Shown: in pieces, positions 17,171 through 26,079 of the stretch
Layout of the letters: every line of letters starts with the position of its first letter
How positions within the stretch are numbered: the first letter of the stretch is position 1
Source of the DNA: UBA3946 sp002385755
GTDB taxonomy: Bacteria > Bacillota_I > Bacilli_A > ML615J-28 > CAG-698
DNA: 64,000 bases
Direction: 5' to 3'
NCBI GenBank assembly: GCA_050953085.1
Contig: JBMNLX010000005.1
Location: 62,001 to 126,000 of the forward strand
Notes under the pieces: model-generated
Database searches by the model: none
The model's input: the letters and a program-made list of their open reading frames with translations, nothing else
Told to the model about the DNA's origin: nothing
Program-made: the position numbers and the translations under genes

Positions 17171-19852
17171 CTACTTCTCATTAGTGCCGAAGTATTTCAA
17201 TTTGGAGTCGACGCTTTTTATTCTAAACTCCAGAAACTTCACAAACTCTTCTTTGGTATAGTGCGTATTAACCAAGTTAATGCCGGAATCCTCCGCTTTC
17301 ATTTGTTCGTAAAGCGTGCGCGACGTGTTGTCGTTACCGGTGAGTTCGGTTTTCAGGGGATTGAAGTAAGAAGTTATCGCGTTTTTCATTTCGGCGGTAA
17401 ATTCAATTTCGGTCTCATCGCCGTTCTCATCCAAGAGATATTTGCTGCTGCTGTCTTCCAAATACGTTTTTATCATCTGCAGCGTCGGGATAACATACCC
17501 GTTTTCTTCGTCCCATTTCGGGATGTCGATGGTGCTGGTGTTAACGTAGCAATGATAGCCGAACTCGGTAACTAAATAAGTCCATTCCCCCTCTTCGTTG
17601 GGCGCGGAGCCGTAAGGTATGTGGGTCTGAGAAGAGGGATTGGCTTCCCAAATCGACCGGACGGCGTCTTCAAACGGCTTTACCATCTTGCCATTGGTGA
17701 ACTCGCCCAAACTTTCGAATTTTACGGACAAGCCGGCGGTTTTATATTTCGCTACCTCGATTGTATCTTTAAAAATATATTCCAATTCATCAACCGGGGG
17801 TTGTTCCTCGACTGTTTGTTCGAGTTTAGCCAAAAATCTTAACGAGTTCTTGAAGGCGTCGGCTATTTGTTCGAATTTTTCCTGCGAGGTGCCGGTTTGC
17901 TCGATATAGTATGCCCAAACCTGCTGGTATAACTCCTTGGCGTATTCCTTTTGCAAATCGGTCCATTCGTCGGGATGAACGGGATTCCCGTCCTCGTCCT
18001 CCACTTTTATCAGCAAGTGGATGCCGGTAACCTTGAAGTAATCGTCGGCCATCTCCTGCATTTTGGCCTCGATGCTTTGCCACAAATCCGACTCCTCGGT
18101 CAATTCGCTGACATCACCAAGCGAGTTCGAATAGTCCGTCATGATTTGCGTGTAAAGGAAGTGATACAGCAGTTCCTCGTCGTTATTCACTCCGTACAAA
18201 TCGCGAATAAAGTTTTTCCAGCCATACTGCGGCCCGTAGCCGTATTGAGCGTAAGCGCCGCTAATAAACATTTGTTTTTCGCGGATTGCCCTTTCCTTAA
18301 CCGATTTCCACTTTTCGGGATTAAGAATTCTTTCCGACATTTTAGCGTCGGTTAAGTAATAATCGAAAATTTTATTGAATTCCAAATTATTGAGCAAGCG
18401 CAAATTATTAATCTCGCTGATGGCGAATGTAATCCCGTACCTTTCGTCCATTAATTCAAATAATTTATCGGCGGAATACTCGACGTCCCCGACTTTGGCG
18501 ACTTGGCTTTCGCTCTTAGCCTTTGTCTTCTTCATATCTTCATCGTATGATTTCGCCAGGTTGATGTACGCTTGTTCAAGATTGGGATCATAGATTGTCA
18601 GACCTTTGCGAGCGCGCAATTTAATCATTTCCTGGGCGATATACTTGTCGGTTAATTCTTCCTCGAACAACGCCTCGTAAATCTCGTCGCGAACGTCTTC
18701 CAATTTCGGCGCCGCCTCTTCAGCGATTTTTAAAACAAACACGTGCAAGGTATTGTTGTTATAAGAGCGCGGGTTAAGAGTAAACCAATTCGGTTTTTTT
18801 CCCACGGTTTCGGTTTCCGGGTCGTATGCTTTCATCGTCGTGCTCAGGTATCTTTGCAATTCGGCCTGGAAAGAACTAATTTCATCGTACGAATAATACA
18901 ATTCGTTTACGGACTCGTCTTCTTCCGATTTCGTGGTGTTGAACCTAATTGTAATATTGCCTTCTTCTTCCGTAACCGAGTAATGCTTGTCCTCGATTAA
19001 AGTCAGGCGGTTATCGGGATAACCCTCGACCTTGTGCGAATGAACGGTATTATACATGTCAATAAAAGCCATGATTATCTCGGACGGTGTGAGCGGGATT
19101 TTCTCCCCGTCTACTGTTTTCACCCATTTATCGAAATCGTCGGAATCATCGGGGTCTTTAGCCTGGATTTCATAACCTAATTGCTTTAATGAGTTGATGG
19201 CTTCATCTTTTGTGGAAAAGGGTACGATAATCGTCCAGAAACCGTATTTCTTTTCATAATTTGCTTTATAATATGTTTCGTATTCGTCCTCGGTGAAATA
19301 AGGCTTAAGCTCGTCGTCCTTTTCAGCGGCTTCGTCGGCGGCTCGAATCGCCTCTTCCAGACGCTTCGACGCGAACTTCTTTTTCGCCAAAGTCAGACGA
19401 TGATAATCCGCTACCGCTTCCTTGCTTCGCAGCCCGTAGCTTGTATACATATTCTCATAATATTGGGTCTCGGCTTCCTCAATCTCCTCTTCCGACAAAT
19501 TTTCTTTGCCGTCAGGGAAAATCTCTTTTTCCAAAACCTCGTTAATCTCATCGTCGGTTACTAAAGCCCAATAGTTTTCATCCCCATGAACGCCCTGTAA
19601 AATATCCTTATCGATCGCGTCGATTAAAATGCTTAATCCGCTTGCTTTTTTCAGTTTTTCATAAATTTCTTTATTGGTAACTTGATAATTCCGCCCAGCC
19701 TCGCTGATAGTCAAATAAATGTCGTCCCCGTTTTCGATTGTCGGTATCGGTTTATCCTTAGAAAAAACCGTGCACGACACGGCAATAATTATAACGACTA
19801 TGATTGTGATTAATATCGGCAAGGTTCTCTTGACTGCGGTTGTGCTATCCAT
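17171..19852 (-). CDS. Large membrane-anchored SurA/PrsA-like parvulin-fold protein (paralogue B)
   Basis: This 893-residue protein has a single N-terminal hydrophobic segment ending IIAVSC, which may be a weak lipobox or a signal anchor. It shares collinear blocks with the gene at 13815: YETYYKANYEKKYGF, LHVFVLKIAEEAAPKLEDV, QYGWKNFIRDLYGVNNDEEL, SLGEFTNGKMVKPFEDAV and FGYHCYVNTS. The last two follow the parvulin pattern of LG-F-x-G-MV-x-F ... FGYH. I infer an extracytoplasmic folding factor. I took the ATG at 19852, eight bases after AAGGAG, over an in-frame GTG nine bases upstream. The two paralogues probably arose by tandem duplication, with walJ between them. Confidence 0.7.
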   Translation of the reverse strand: MDSTTAVKRTLPILITIIVVIIIAVSCTVFSKDKPIPTIENGDDIYLTISEAGRNYQVTNKEIYEKLKKASGLSILIDAIDKDILQGVHGDENYWALVTDDEINEVLEKEIFPDGKENLSEEEIEEAETQYYENMYTSYGLRSKEAVADYHRLTLAKKKFASKRLEEAIRAADEAAEKDDELKPYFTEDEYETYYKANYEKKYGFWTIIVPFSTKDEAINSLKQLGYEIQAKDPDDSDDFDKWVKTVDGEKIPLTPSEIIMAFIDMYNTVHSHKVEGYPDNRLTLIEDKHYSVTEEEGNITIRFNTTKSEEDESVNELYYSYDEISSFQAELQRYLSTTMKAYDPETETVGKKPNWFTLNPRSYNNNTLHVFVLKIAEEAAPKLEDVRDEIYEALFEEELTDKYIAQEMIKLRARKGLTIYDPNLEQAYINLAKSYDEDMKKTKAKSESQVAKVGDVEYSADKLFELMDERYGITFAISEINNLRLLNNLEFNKIFDYYLTDAKMSERILNPEKWKSVKERAIREKQMFISGAYAQYGYGPQYGWKNFIRDLYGVNNDEELLYHFLYTQIMTDYSNSLGDVSELTEESDLWQSIEAKMQEMADDYFKVTGIHLLIKVEDEDGNPVHPDEWTDLQKEYAKELYQQVWAYYIEQTGTSQEKFEQIADAFKNSLRFLAKLEQTVEEQPPVDELEYIFKDTIEVAKYKTAGLSVKFESLGEFTNGKMVKPFEDAVRSIWEANPSSQTHIPYGSAPNEEGEWTYLVTEFGYHCYVNTSTIDIPKWDEENGYVIPTLQMIKTYLEDSSSKYLLDENGDETEIEFTAEMKNAITSYFNPLKTELTGNDNTSRTLYEQMKAEDSGINLVNTHYTKEEFVKFLEFRIKSVDSKLKYFGTNEK

Positions 19853-20069
19853 ATTTTTCACTCCTTATCCAGAAATTGTCTCAAAAGACATATTTAGCCA
19901 GAAAATATTATCCTAAAAATGCAACATATATATTTTACTACTTTTTGTTTAATTTGTAAATGGTTTTTTGCTTCTAGTTGCCCGCATTCATGACAAAAAA
20001 CAGTAAATAGACATCGTCGGTAATATTCCTATTTTATGTCTATTGCGGTCAGATATACATGTTGTTATG

Positions 20070-20092
20070 AAAAGGCGGCTTATTCATCCGCC
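20070..20092 (-). terminator. Terminator of the CorC/HlyC family gene
   Basis: GGCGG and CCGCC arms (20074-20078 and 20088-20092) with TTTTC on the minus strand. It overlaps the stop codon; the short stem makes it moderate. Confidence 0.5.
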
Positions 20093-21438
20093 TGCGTGAT
20101 ATATAATTCGACCGCCCTAATCCGGCGGTTTTCAACCTTTTTGACGGTAAATTCTAAAGTGTATTTAACCGTTTGTTTCTCATCGTCGCCTAACCGCTCG
20201 GCGAAAGAATCATAACGGACAACCTGGCCCTCGGCCGGCAAGCCCTCGCAAAGACTGTAAACGAACCCCCCGACGCTCGCGTATTTGGTTTCCGGCGCGT
20301 CGCCGAGGTCTAACGCGGAAAAGAGTTCTTCGATTTCCATGTCGACGGAAACCGCGTAACGGTTTTCGGAAATCTCCGTTATGCCGACTTCTTCCTCTTC
20401 GTCGTATTCATCGTATATTTCCCCGACCAACTCCTCCAACGCGTCTTCCATGGTAACAATCCCGCTTGTCCCGCCGTATTCGTCGGATACAACGGCGAAA
20501 TGCTTTTTCAGCAGCTGCATTTCTTTGATAAGATCGTTAACCTTCGTTGATTCCGACACGAAAAACGGTTTTGTCATTAATTTTTTAATATTAATTTCTT
20601 TCCCGCGCAGCAGGGCGGTAAAAAAATCCCTCTCGCTTAAAATCCCGACAATATTATCTTTATCATCCTTATAGACGGGAATCCGGGAAAACTGGTTTTC
20701 AAAGAAAATGTTTTTTATCGCTTCGATGGAATCATTGATATTGACGGCCACCACGTCAACGCGGGGCGTCATAATATCGTAAACCGTCGTCTCGTTCAAA
20801 CTAATCGCGCTTTGTAATAGGTCGGCGTCATCCTCGTCAATCACGCCCTCGGTCTCCATTACGTCGATTATAGTTTCCAAATCCTCTTCCGTTACTTTTG
20901 GTTGCTCCTCACGAGTTTCCGCGCGCCGATTGATTAATCTTTTCATTTTTACAAAAACATATGTTAACGGCCAAATTATTTTATAAACAAAATACATGAT
21001 AAAAGATGCGCGCAAGGCCATCTTTTCGGCGTTTTCCTTCGTGTATTGTTTAGGCAAAGTCTCGACAAATATAAGAATTAAAAATGATATCGCGACGATA
21101 CCGACAATAAACGCGACCGGAAGGTTTTCGATTATGGACATAAAGAAAAAGAGCGAAAGCGCCGTCAAGCAAATGTTAGTAATCGTATGAGCGATTAAAA
21201 TGGAAGTCAGGGTAGAATCATACTTTTCAGCCAAGTACACGCTTTTTTTGGCGCCGCGCCTTTTTTCTTCCTTAAAATTTCTAAGCCTTATAATATTCGC
21301 GCTGGAATAAGCCGTTTCGGCAACGGAAAAAAAGACGGAAAAAAAGAATAAAATAATAAACAATGCTATTAAAAGAATGTCAGGAAGCAAATTTGACGCA
21401 AATAAATATAATGTTAGTCCGGCCTTAAGCGGAACCAA
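20080..21438 (-). CDS. CNNM/CBS/CorC-HlyC family transporter or hemolysin-like protein
   Basis: A 452-residue membrane protein with the CNNM domain (about residues 15-190, starting FSVFFSVAETAYSSANI), a pair of CBS domains (MTPRVDVVAVNIND and LMTKPFFVSESTKVNDL) and a C-terminal CorC/HlyC domain. Relatives such as YhdP and MpfA are implicated in magnesium export, and the CBS pair likely senses nucleotides. The best ribosome-binding site, GAGGTGG, lies inside the longest frame and points to a TTG start at 21438; an ATG at 21453 lacks one. It follows yhaM closely and ends in a hairpin. Substrate is inferred from family only. Confidence 0.88.
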   Translation of the reverse strand: MVPLKAGLTLYLFASNLLPDILLIALFIILFFFSVFFSVAETAYSSANIIRLRNFKEEKRRGAKKSVYLAEKYDSTLTSILIAHTITNICLTALSLFFFMSIIENLPVAFIVGIVAISFLILIFVETLPKQYTKENAEKMALRASFIMYFVYKIIWPLTYVFVKMKRLINRRAETREEQPKVTEEDLETIIDVMETEGVIDEDDADLLQSAISLNETTVYDIMTPRVDVVAVNINDSIEAIKNIFFENQFSRIPVYKDDKDNIVGILSERDFFTALLRGKEINIKKLMTKPFFVSESTKVNDLIKEMQLLKKHFAVVSDEYGGTSGIVTMEDALEELVGEIYDEYDEEEEVGITEISENRYAVSVDMEIEELFSALDLGDAPETKYASVGGFVYSLCEGLPAEGQVVRYDSFAERLGDDEKQTVKYTLEFTVKKVENRRIRAVELYITQADE

Positions 21439-21470
21439 TAAAAACCACCTCATAATCTAAAAATATAAAT

Positions 21471-22403
21471 TTATAAATCGGGCTTATAAAAACTTTTCCG
21501 GTCAAGAGCGGATATAAAGTTTGTGTATTCGCCCTTCTCGGTATTATCCATTTCTTTTTCCAGGGCCGCCATGCGGGAATCGGCAAAGTCAAGCATGAAT
21601 ACCAATAGCGCCTCAGCGGTTGCCGGCTCCTTCGGAGAACCGTACTCCAATAAACCGTGATGGGCGAGAACAATATGTTGTAGCATCAGGATCTCCTCGC
21701 TTTCCTCGCAGCCAAGGGCCGATGCGACGGAATTAATAATATTCGAAGCGATCGGGATATGGCCGAGAAACTGGCCTTTTCTCGTGTATTCCATGCTCTT
21801 GGCGTCGCTCAACTCAATCAGTTTGCCAATATCGTGAAGAATAATGCCGCCGTAGACCAAATCCTTATTCAGAAATTGATAGTGTGCGAGATATGCGTCG
21901 CTTAACCGCAACATCGAATATGTATGATAAGCGAGCCCGGAAATGTAATTATGATGCATCATGACGGCGGCCGGGTGGATATAAAACCTATCCGCGTATT
22001 TGGCGATCACCGCCTTAACCGTATCTTTAATTATCGGATTATCGATTTTCTCGATATATGCTTCAATCGCGACCCTTAACTCGTCTTCCGTCATTTTAGC
22101 CGTCTCGTAATATATGCTCCTGTCTACTTCGCCGTCCCCGACCAAACGGAGTTCCTTGACGTTAAACTGCATTTTCCCCTGATAGTCTTTCATCACGCCG
22201 CTTAACTCATAAATCTCCCCGTTTTTTAATTGCGATTTAATCTCGTCGGTCAAAGCCCATATTTTCACGTCGATTAAATCATCGCCGTCAAAACCGATCA
22301 GACTCGCGTATTCGGCGTTAGCCGGCGTTTTTCTTATCTGGCAATCGGTAAGCCGTAATACGAGAGTCGCTTTGTCCGACGGTTGATAATTTCTAATTTT
22401 CAT
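21471..22403 (-). CDS. yhaM: 3'-5' exoribonuclease YhaM
   Basis: YhaM is a 3'-5' exonuclease acting on RNA and single-stranded DNA. The 310-residue protein has an N-terminal OB-fold (about residues 15-90) and an HD domain with HHNYISGLAYHTYSM, then ILHDIGK and LAHHGLLEYGSP, the standard metal-binding His/Asp set. I chose the ATG at 22403 behind AGGA; it overlaps the end of the upstream CCA-enzyme homologue by 11 bases, so the two are translationally coupled. The coupling with a tRNA 3'-end enzyme homologue hints at RNA 3'-end metabolism, though this is inference. Confidence 0.93.
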   Translation of the reverse strand: MKIRNYQPSDKATLVLRLTDCQIRKTPANAEYASLIGFDGDDLIDVKIWALTDEIKSQLKNGEIYELSGVMKDYQGKMQFNVKELRLVGDGEVDRSIYYETAKMTEDELRVAIEAYIEKIDNPIIKDTVKAVIAKYADRFYIHPAAVMMHHNYISGLAYHTYSMLRLSDAYLAHYQFLNKDLVYGGIILHDIGKLIELSDAKSMEYTRKGQFLGHIPIASNIINSVASALGCEESEEILMLQHIVLAHHGLLEYGSPKEPATAEALLVFMLDFADSRMAALEKEMDNTEKGEYTNFISALDRKSFYKPDL

Positions 22404-24012
22404 TTTCTTCCTCATTTCTGTTTTTCTTCAAAATATTATATTTCGGGTCGACGCTGGTAATTATATTCCGATACATCTCGTTCAATTCGCGCGAGATCAT
22501 GACTTTCTCCGATCCCTTTTCAATATATTTCATATCGGTTAATAATTCGATATTTTGCCCGACCAAGTTTTTGATGTCGCTTTCCAATTTGTTTTCTAAA
22601 GTTATTCTTTCCAATTCGCGGATTTTCTTGTCTTTTTCTTGCAACATGCGCTCATGCTCGTACAGTTTTCTTTCCATTTCCCTTAGCTTATTTGCCGGGG
22701 CGAACGGAATTTCCTCGTCGGTTGGAACGAACTCCTCTTCGATCTCCATGCTTTCGCCGCTATATTCGGGATCTTCCTCTATGTATTCGTCCTGGTAAAA
22801 GTCTTCCCGGTCGACCGCTTCATCGTCGATTTTCGGCAAAATCCCCGCATCGCGGAGAAACACGAGGGAGTAATCGCGCAACTCTTCGTATTCATTGGGC
22901 AGGGTATTGTTGATAACCTGATGGGCCAAGTCATCAACAAGTTGCTGGACGTAATCGCCTTCCCGGTTGCCCGTTAACTGCAGGATATCAGCCGCCGCGA
23001 GCGCCAGTTCCCGAACGTCTTTGATCGGAAGGTTATTATATTCCTTGGTAATCTTGCGCGTTCTTTTGCGGGCTTTTTTCAACATGCAATTAATATGATT
23101 GGCTTTTTTGCATATTTCCAAACCGTAATCGAAGAGTTGGTTCTTGGTGTATTTTCCCTTCGGCACCGAAAGCGCCAATTCCACGAGCAAACGCAGTTGT
23201 TCCTTATCCGCGGCCAGGTCCTCCCACTCATGCAAATATCTGCCGTTGCGGACAAAAACAAGCGCCAAAAACGTGTCCGGTTCCATCGGCCGGTAACGCT
23301 CGCTCAATATTCGCAAATCCTTCGCAAAGAAAGGAATCCTTTTGTATATCTTGGTCGCGTATAAATAACCCAAAGCTTTTTTAAAGTGTTTCCCGTGCAG
23401 TATTCTCCTGAACTCTTTGACTAGCGCGGGAATCTCAAGTTTTAAAAGCAGGCGCGATTTGGCGCGCATCGCCTTGAACGTCCTTTTCTCGATTCTAAAT
23501 CCCAACTCGCTAACCATCCGGATAGCGACAAGCAAGCGGAGCGGGTCCTCGGAAAACCGGATTCTCGGCGAGCCGATAGACCGGACGACGCGCCTTTGAA
23601 TATCTTCAAAACCTTTGTAAGCATCGGTAAGTTTACCCCCGAAAGTCATGGCGATGGCGTTGGCGGTAAAATCGCGGTTCGCCAGTTCCTCATGAAAACT
23701 GCGGGAATAATGCATCCGTTTCGGTTGACGTTTGTCCTTAAATTGTGCGGCGCGGAAAGTGCTGACGGTAAATTCGTAACCCGAATAATACAGTCGCACC
23801 GCGCCCGGGCTTTCATCCTCTACTTTCGTAAACGAGAAGATGCCCTTGATCACGTCTGGCGTGGCGTTCGTCGTTATATCTACTTCGGAAAAAGGAATCT
23901 GTAATATCGTTTTACAAACGGCATCGCCGATGATGTACGCTTCGCAACCGTTATTGATCAAATTACGCAATATTTCTTTCCCTTTTTCGAGATGGTTTTC
24001 GTAGCCGTTCAC
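22393..24012 (-). CDS. Divergent CCA tRNA nucleotidyltransferase homologue with coiled-coil C-terminus
   Basis: A 539-residue member of the class II CCA-adding/poly(A) polymerase superfamily. The collinear core is clear: AYIIGDAVCKTIL, EVDITTNATPD, NRDFTANAIAM and EDPLRLLVAIRM. Several key positions differ from the family: GGxVRD has become GDAVCK, the first Asp of the catalytic DxD is Glu, and the Arg expected in RMMRAVRF is Val. Residues after about 400 are extra: a very acidic stretch, then a coiled coil around KLREMERKLYEHERMLQEK. The start is GTG at 24012 behind AAGGAG. It may be catalytically altered, regulatory, or a paralogue of a true CCA enzyme elsewhere. Confidence 0.8.
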   Translation of the reverse strand: MNGYENHLEKGKEILRNLINNGCEAYIIGDAVCKTILQIPFSEVDITTNATPDVIKGIFSFTKVEDESPGAVRLYYSGYEFTVSTFRAAQFKDKRQPKRMHYSRSFHEELANRDFTANAIAMTFGGKLTDAYKGFEDIQRRVVRSIGSPRIRFSEDPLRLLVAIRMVSELGFRIEKRTFKAMRAKSRLLLKLEIPALVKEFRRILHGKHFKKALGYLYATKIYKRIPFFAKDLRILSERYRPMEPDTFLALVFVRNGRYLHEWEDLAADKEQLRLLVELALSVPKGKYTKNQLFDYGLEICKKANHINCMLKKARKRTRKITKEYNNLPIKDVRELALAAADILQLTGNREGDYVQQLVDDLAHQVINNTLPNEYEELRDYSLVFLRDAGILPKIDDEAVDREDFYQDEYIEEDPEYSGESMEIEEEFVPTDEEIPFAPANKLREMERKLYEHERMLQEKDKKIRELERITLENKLESDIKNLVGQNIELLTDMKYIEKGSEKVMISRELNEMYRNIITSVDPKYNILKKNRNEEENEN

Positions 24013-24136
24013 CGATTACAACTCCTTTCCGAATTATTCGCCGACAAATATAGATTTGTTTGCAAATATAATTATACCCTAAAACGCGCGGAATTTCTAT
24101 ATTATTGTCAATATTTTTACATGTTTTAATTTTTTC

Positions 24137-24165
24137 TTCACTTATGGGCCGAAATCCGTTATAAT
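24137..24165 (+). promoter_or_regulatory. Candidate SigA promoter for the YigZ-family gene
   Basis: TATAAT at 24160-24165 with a weak TTCACT at 24137-24142, 17-base spacer. The gene starts 16 bases past the -10 with GGTGA in between, so the leader is very short. Confidence 0.45.
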
Positions 24166-24180
24166 AAATATGGTGATTTC

Positions 24181-24759
24181 ATGTATATTCTTGCCCAAGC
24201 GACGTCGTTTGAACAAATAATTAACCGCAGCCGTTTTATTTGTTATCTGTATCCGGCAAATACGGCCGACGAGGCGGCGGAGCTTTTAAAACAGATAAAA
24301 AAGCGCCATTATGACGCCACGCACCACTGTTACGCCTATATTCTCGGCGAAACCGGGGCGACCGCCAGGAACAACGATGACGGCGAGCCGGCCGGGACCG
24401 CCGGCGCCGTTATCTATGAAGTGTTAAAAAAAAATGAACTCACGAATACCTTGGCGATTGTGGTCCGTTATTTCGGGGGCATTAAACTGGGAGCGGGCGG
24501 ATTAATCCGAGCTTACGGCGGCACCGTCGCGAAAGCGATTGAGACCGTAAATAAAATTAAAATTGAAAAAACCATTTCTCTAACCATTGAAGTCGATTAT
24601 GCATTCTACGATCAAATAGAAAAAAATCTGGAACCGTTCCAGACCGAAAAAATATTTTCAGATAAAGTTATCATTAAGCTAAAAGTTCCCGAAAATAGAA
24701 ATGAGTCTTTGACGCGAGAATTAACTAATATCACGGGCGGAAACATTAAGATCTTATGA
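24181..24759 (+). CDS. YigZ/IMPACT family protein
   Basis: This 192-residue protein has the UPF0029/IMPACT N-terminal domain with signature segments THHCYAYILG, DDGEPAGTAG and VRYFGGIKLGAGGLIRAY, and the C-terminal ferredoxin-like DUF1949 half. Bacterial members (YigZ, YvyE) have no firmly established biochemical role; the eukaryotic homologue modulates translational control. It is convergent with spoIIID and their stop codons overlap (6 bases). No terminator separates the two genes. Confidence 0.92.
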   Translation: MYILAQATSFEQIINRSRFICYLYPANTADEAAELLKQIKKRHYDATHHCYAYILGETGATARNNDDGEPAGTAGAVIYEVLKKNELTNTLAIVVRYFGGIKLGAGGLIRAYGGTVAKAIETVNKIKIEKTISLTIEVDYAFYDQIEKNLEPFQTEKIFSDKVIIKLKVPENRNESLTRELTNITGGNIKIL

Positions 24760-25029
24760 TTCTTGTTCCGCCTTTTCTTGTTTTTCTTTAATGAACCTTC
24801 TTCTGGTCGCTTCGCCGCCCCGGATGTGCCTGACGGATTTATTATATTCCAGGAGATTTCTTACTTCTAAAAAAAGATTTTTATTTAATAAAGGGAGCCG
24901 TTCTGTTAAATCCTTGTGAACCGTGCTTTTCGAACAATCCACCTTTTTCGCAACGCCCCGAACCGTGCTTTTATCGGCTAAGAAAATTTCAGCGGCTTTT
25001 AGAACTCTCAGCTTGATATCATAATCCAT
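24754..25029 (-). CDS. spoIIID: Sporulation transcription factor SpoIIID
   Basis: SpoIIID is the mother-cell DNA-binding protein that tunes SigE- and SigK-dependent genes. The 91-residue protein matches the family closely: MDYDIKLRVLKAAEIFL, STVRGVAKKVDCSKSTVHKD (the helix-turn-helix), LTERLPLLN, and the diagnostic SVRHIRGGEATRRRF. I set the start at the ATG at 25029, four-to-eight bases after GGAGG; upstream in-frame codons are not needed. The upstream region carries a SigE-like promoter. In Bacillus it follows spoIIQ and precedes mreBH; here spoIIQ is about 1.8 kb away. Confidence 0.95.
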   Translation of the reverse strand: MDYDIKLRVLKAAEIFLADKSTVRGVAKKVDCSKSTVHKDLTERLPLLNKNLFLEVRNLLEYNKSVRHIRGGEATRRRFIKEKQEKAEQES

Positions 25030-25051
25030 ACTTCTTACCTCCACGCAATAC

Positions 25052-25078
25052 AATATATGCATACCTTGATTAGATTAT
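25052..25078 (-). promoter_or_regulatory. Candidate SigE promoter of spoIIID
   Basis: On the minus strand ATA, a 16-base spacer, then CATATATT (25052-25059) compares with the Bacillus SigE consensus ATA-N16-18-CATACAHT, one mismatch in the -10. It lies 22 bases upstream of the ATG, directly ahead of GGAGG. Bacillus spoIIID is SigE-dependent. Confidence 0.5.
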
Positions 25079-25134
25079 GAAATCAAAAAATATTCCAAAG
25101 GAATAATGCCTATTGAATTATCTCTTCGACGCGA

Positions 25135-25163
25135 TTGACTTTTACCTCGATTTAATGTATACT
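25135..25163 (+). promoter_or_regulatory. SigA promoter of the ABC-like operon
   Basis: TTGACT (25135-25140) and TATACT (25158-25163) with a 17-base spacer. The first gene starts 33 bases downstream; its GAGG lies rather far (about 12 bases) from the ATG. Confidence 0.65.
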
Positions 25164-25196
25164 TAAAATAACTTATAAGAGAGGAATAGCGCGTAA

Positions 25197-26078
25197 ATGT
25201 CGGTTCTGGTGTGCGAAAAAATCACGAAAATTAGAAAAAAGCAACCCTCGATCCGGAATTTCAGTTACAATTTTCTCGACAACCAAATTTACGCGGTAGT
25301 CGGAAAAAGCGATTCCGGAAAGGAATTGCTTCTTGAGATTTTATCCGCCAGGACCAAAGCCGACTCGGGCAACATATACCTTGACGGCGAACCTTTCCCG
25401 AACAACAGGAAAATGAGCGGGCGGTTGTGTTACCTTGCCAACGATTCCGAATTTCCCGGTCATTTGCGCGTGAAAACTATTTGCAGGATTATGGAGTCGT
25501 TTTATCCCAAGTGGGATAACGGGTATGCGTATGAACTGCTTGATTTTTTTAAATTTGATCCGGGGAAAATGTTTAAAAACCTGGAAAAGAATCAAAAACA
25601 ATTATTAATCGGGATTCTTGGCCTGGCTTCCAGGGCGAACGTTACGGTGCTGAACAATCCGCTCGACAGCGTCGATATCAAGGACCGCTTTGAATATTTT
25701 AATTTTTTATACGACCATCACCTGCGCTACCCGCGCACCGTGATAATTTCAACCAACCATATCGACGAACTTGAGTCCATCGCCGGAAGGATTTTATTTC
25801 TCGACAAGGGAATCTTGTTCGAAAACTTCACGGTTGAAGAAATCCGCGATAATTTTCGCTATTTAAGCGGGAAATCGGAAGTGTTGCGCTCGCTTGTTTC
25901 CAACATAAAGATTATCGGCTACGAGGAAAGGGATAATTATTTGACCGTATGCGTCCCGCGGCGGCTCTCAAAAGACGAGACAAGAAAATTTCAAAGATAC
26001 TTGATTAACATATCGGAAGTCCCGGCGCATAAGGTCTTTATTTATCTTGTTAATTTACGCGAATTAAAAGGAATATAG
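25197..26078 (+). CDS. ABC transporter ATPase homologue with degenerate catalytic motifs
   Basis: A 293-residue protein with the overall layout of a YtrB/BcrA-type ABC ATPase, but the nucleotide motifs are eroded. Walker A is GKSDSGKE, where the final Ser/Thr is Glu. The signature motif reads LEKNQKQ instead of LSGGQ-like. Walker B ends VLNNP where LLDEP is expected, and the switch His is Asn (STN). The fold is still recognisable (DSGNIYLDGEPF, FYPKWDNGYAYELL, ADRI-type GRILFLDKG). It probably cannot hydrolyse ATP; it may be a structural or regulatory partner of the membrane protein that follows two bases later. Confidence 0.75.
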   Translation: MSVLVCEKITKIRKKQPSIRNFSYNFLDNQIYAVVGKSDSGKELLLEILSARTKADSGNIYLDGEPFPNNRKMSGRLCYLANDSEFPGHLRVKTICRIMESFYPKWDNGYAYELLDFFKFDPGKMFKNLEKNQKQLLIGILGLASRANVTVLNNPLDSVDIKDRFEYFNFLYDHHLRYPRTVIISTNHIDELESIAGRILFLDKGILFENFTVEEIRDNFRYLSGKSEVLRSLVSNIKIIGYEERDNYLTVCVPRRLSKDETRKFQRYLINISEVPAHKVFIYLVNLRELKGI

Positions 26079-26079
26079 C

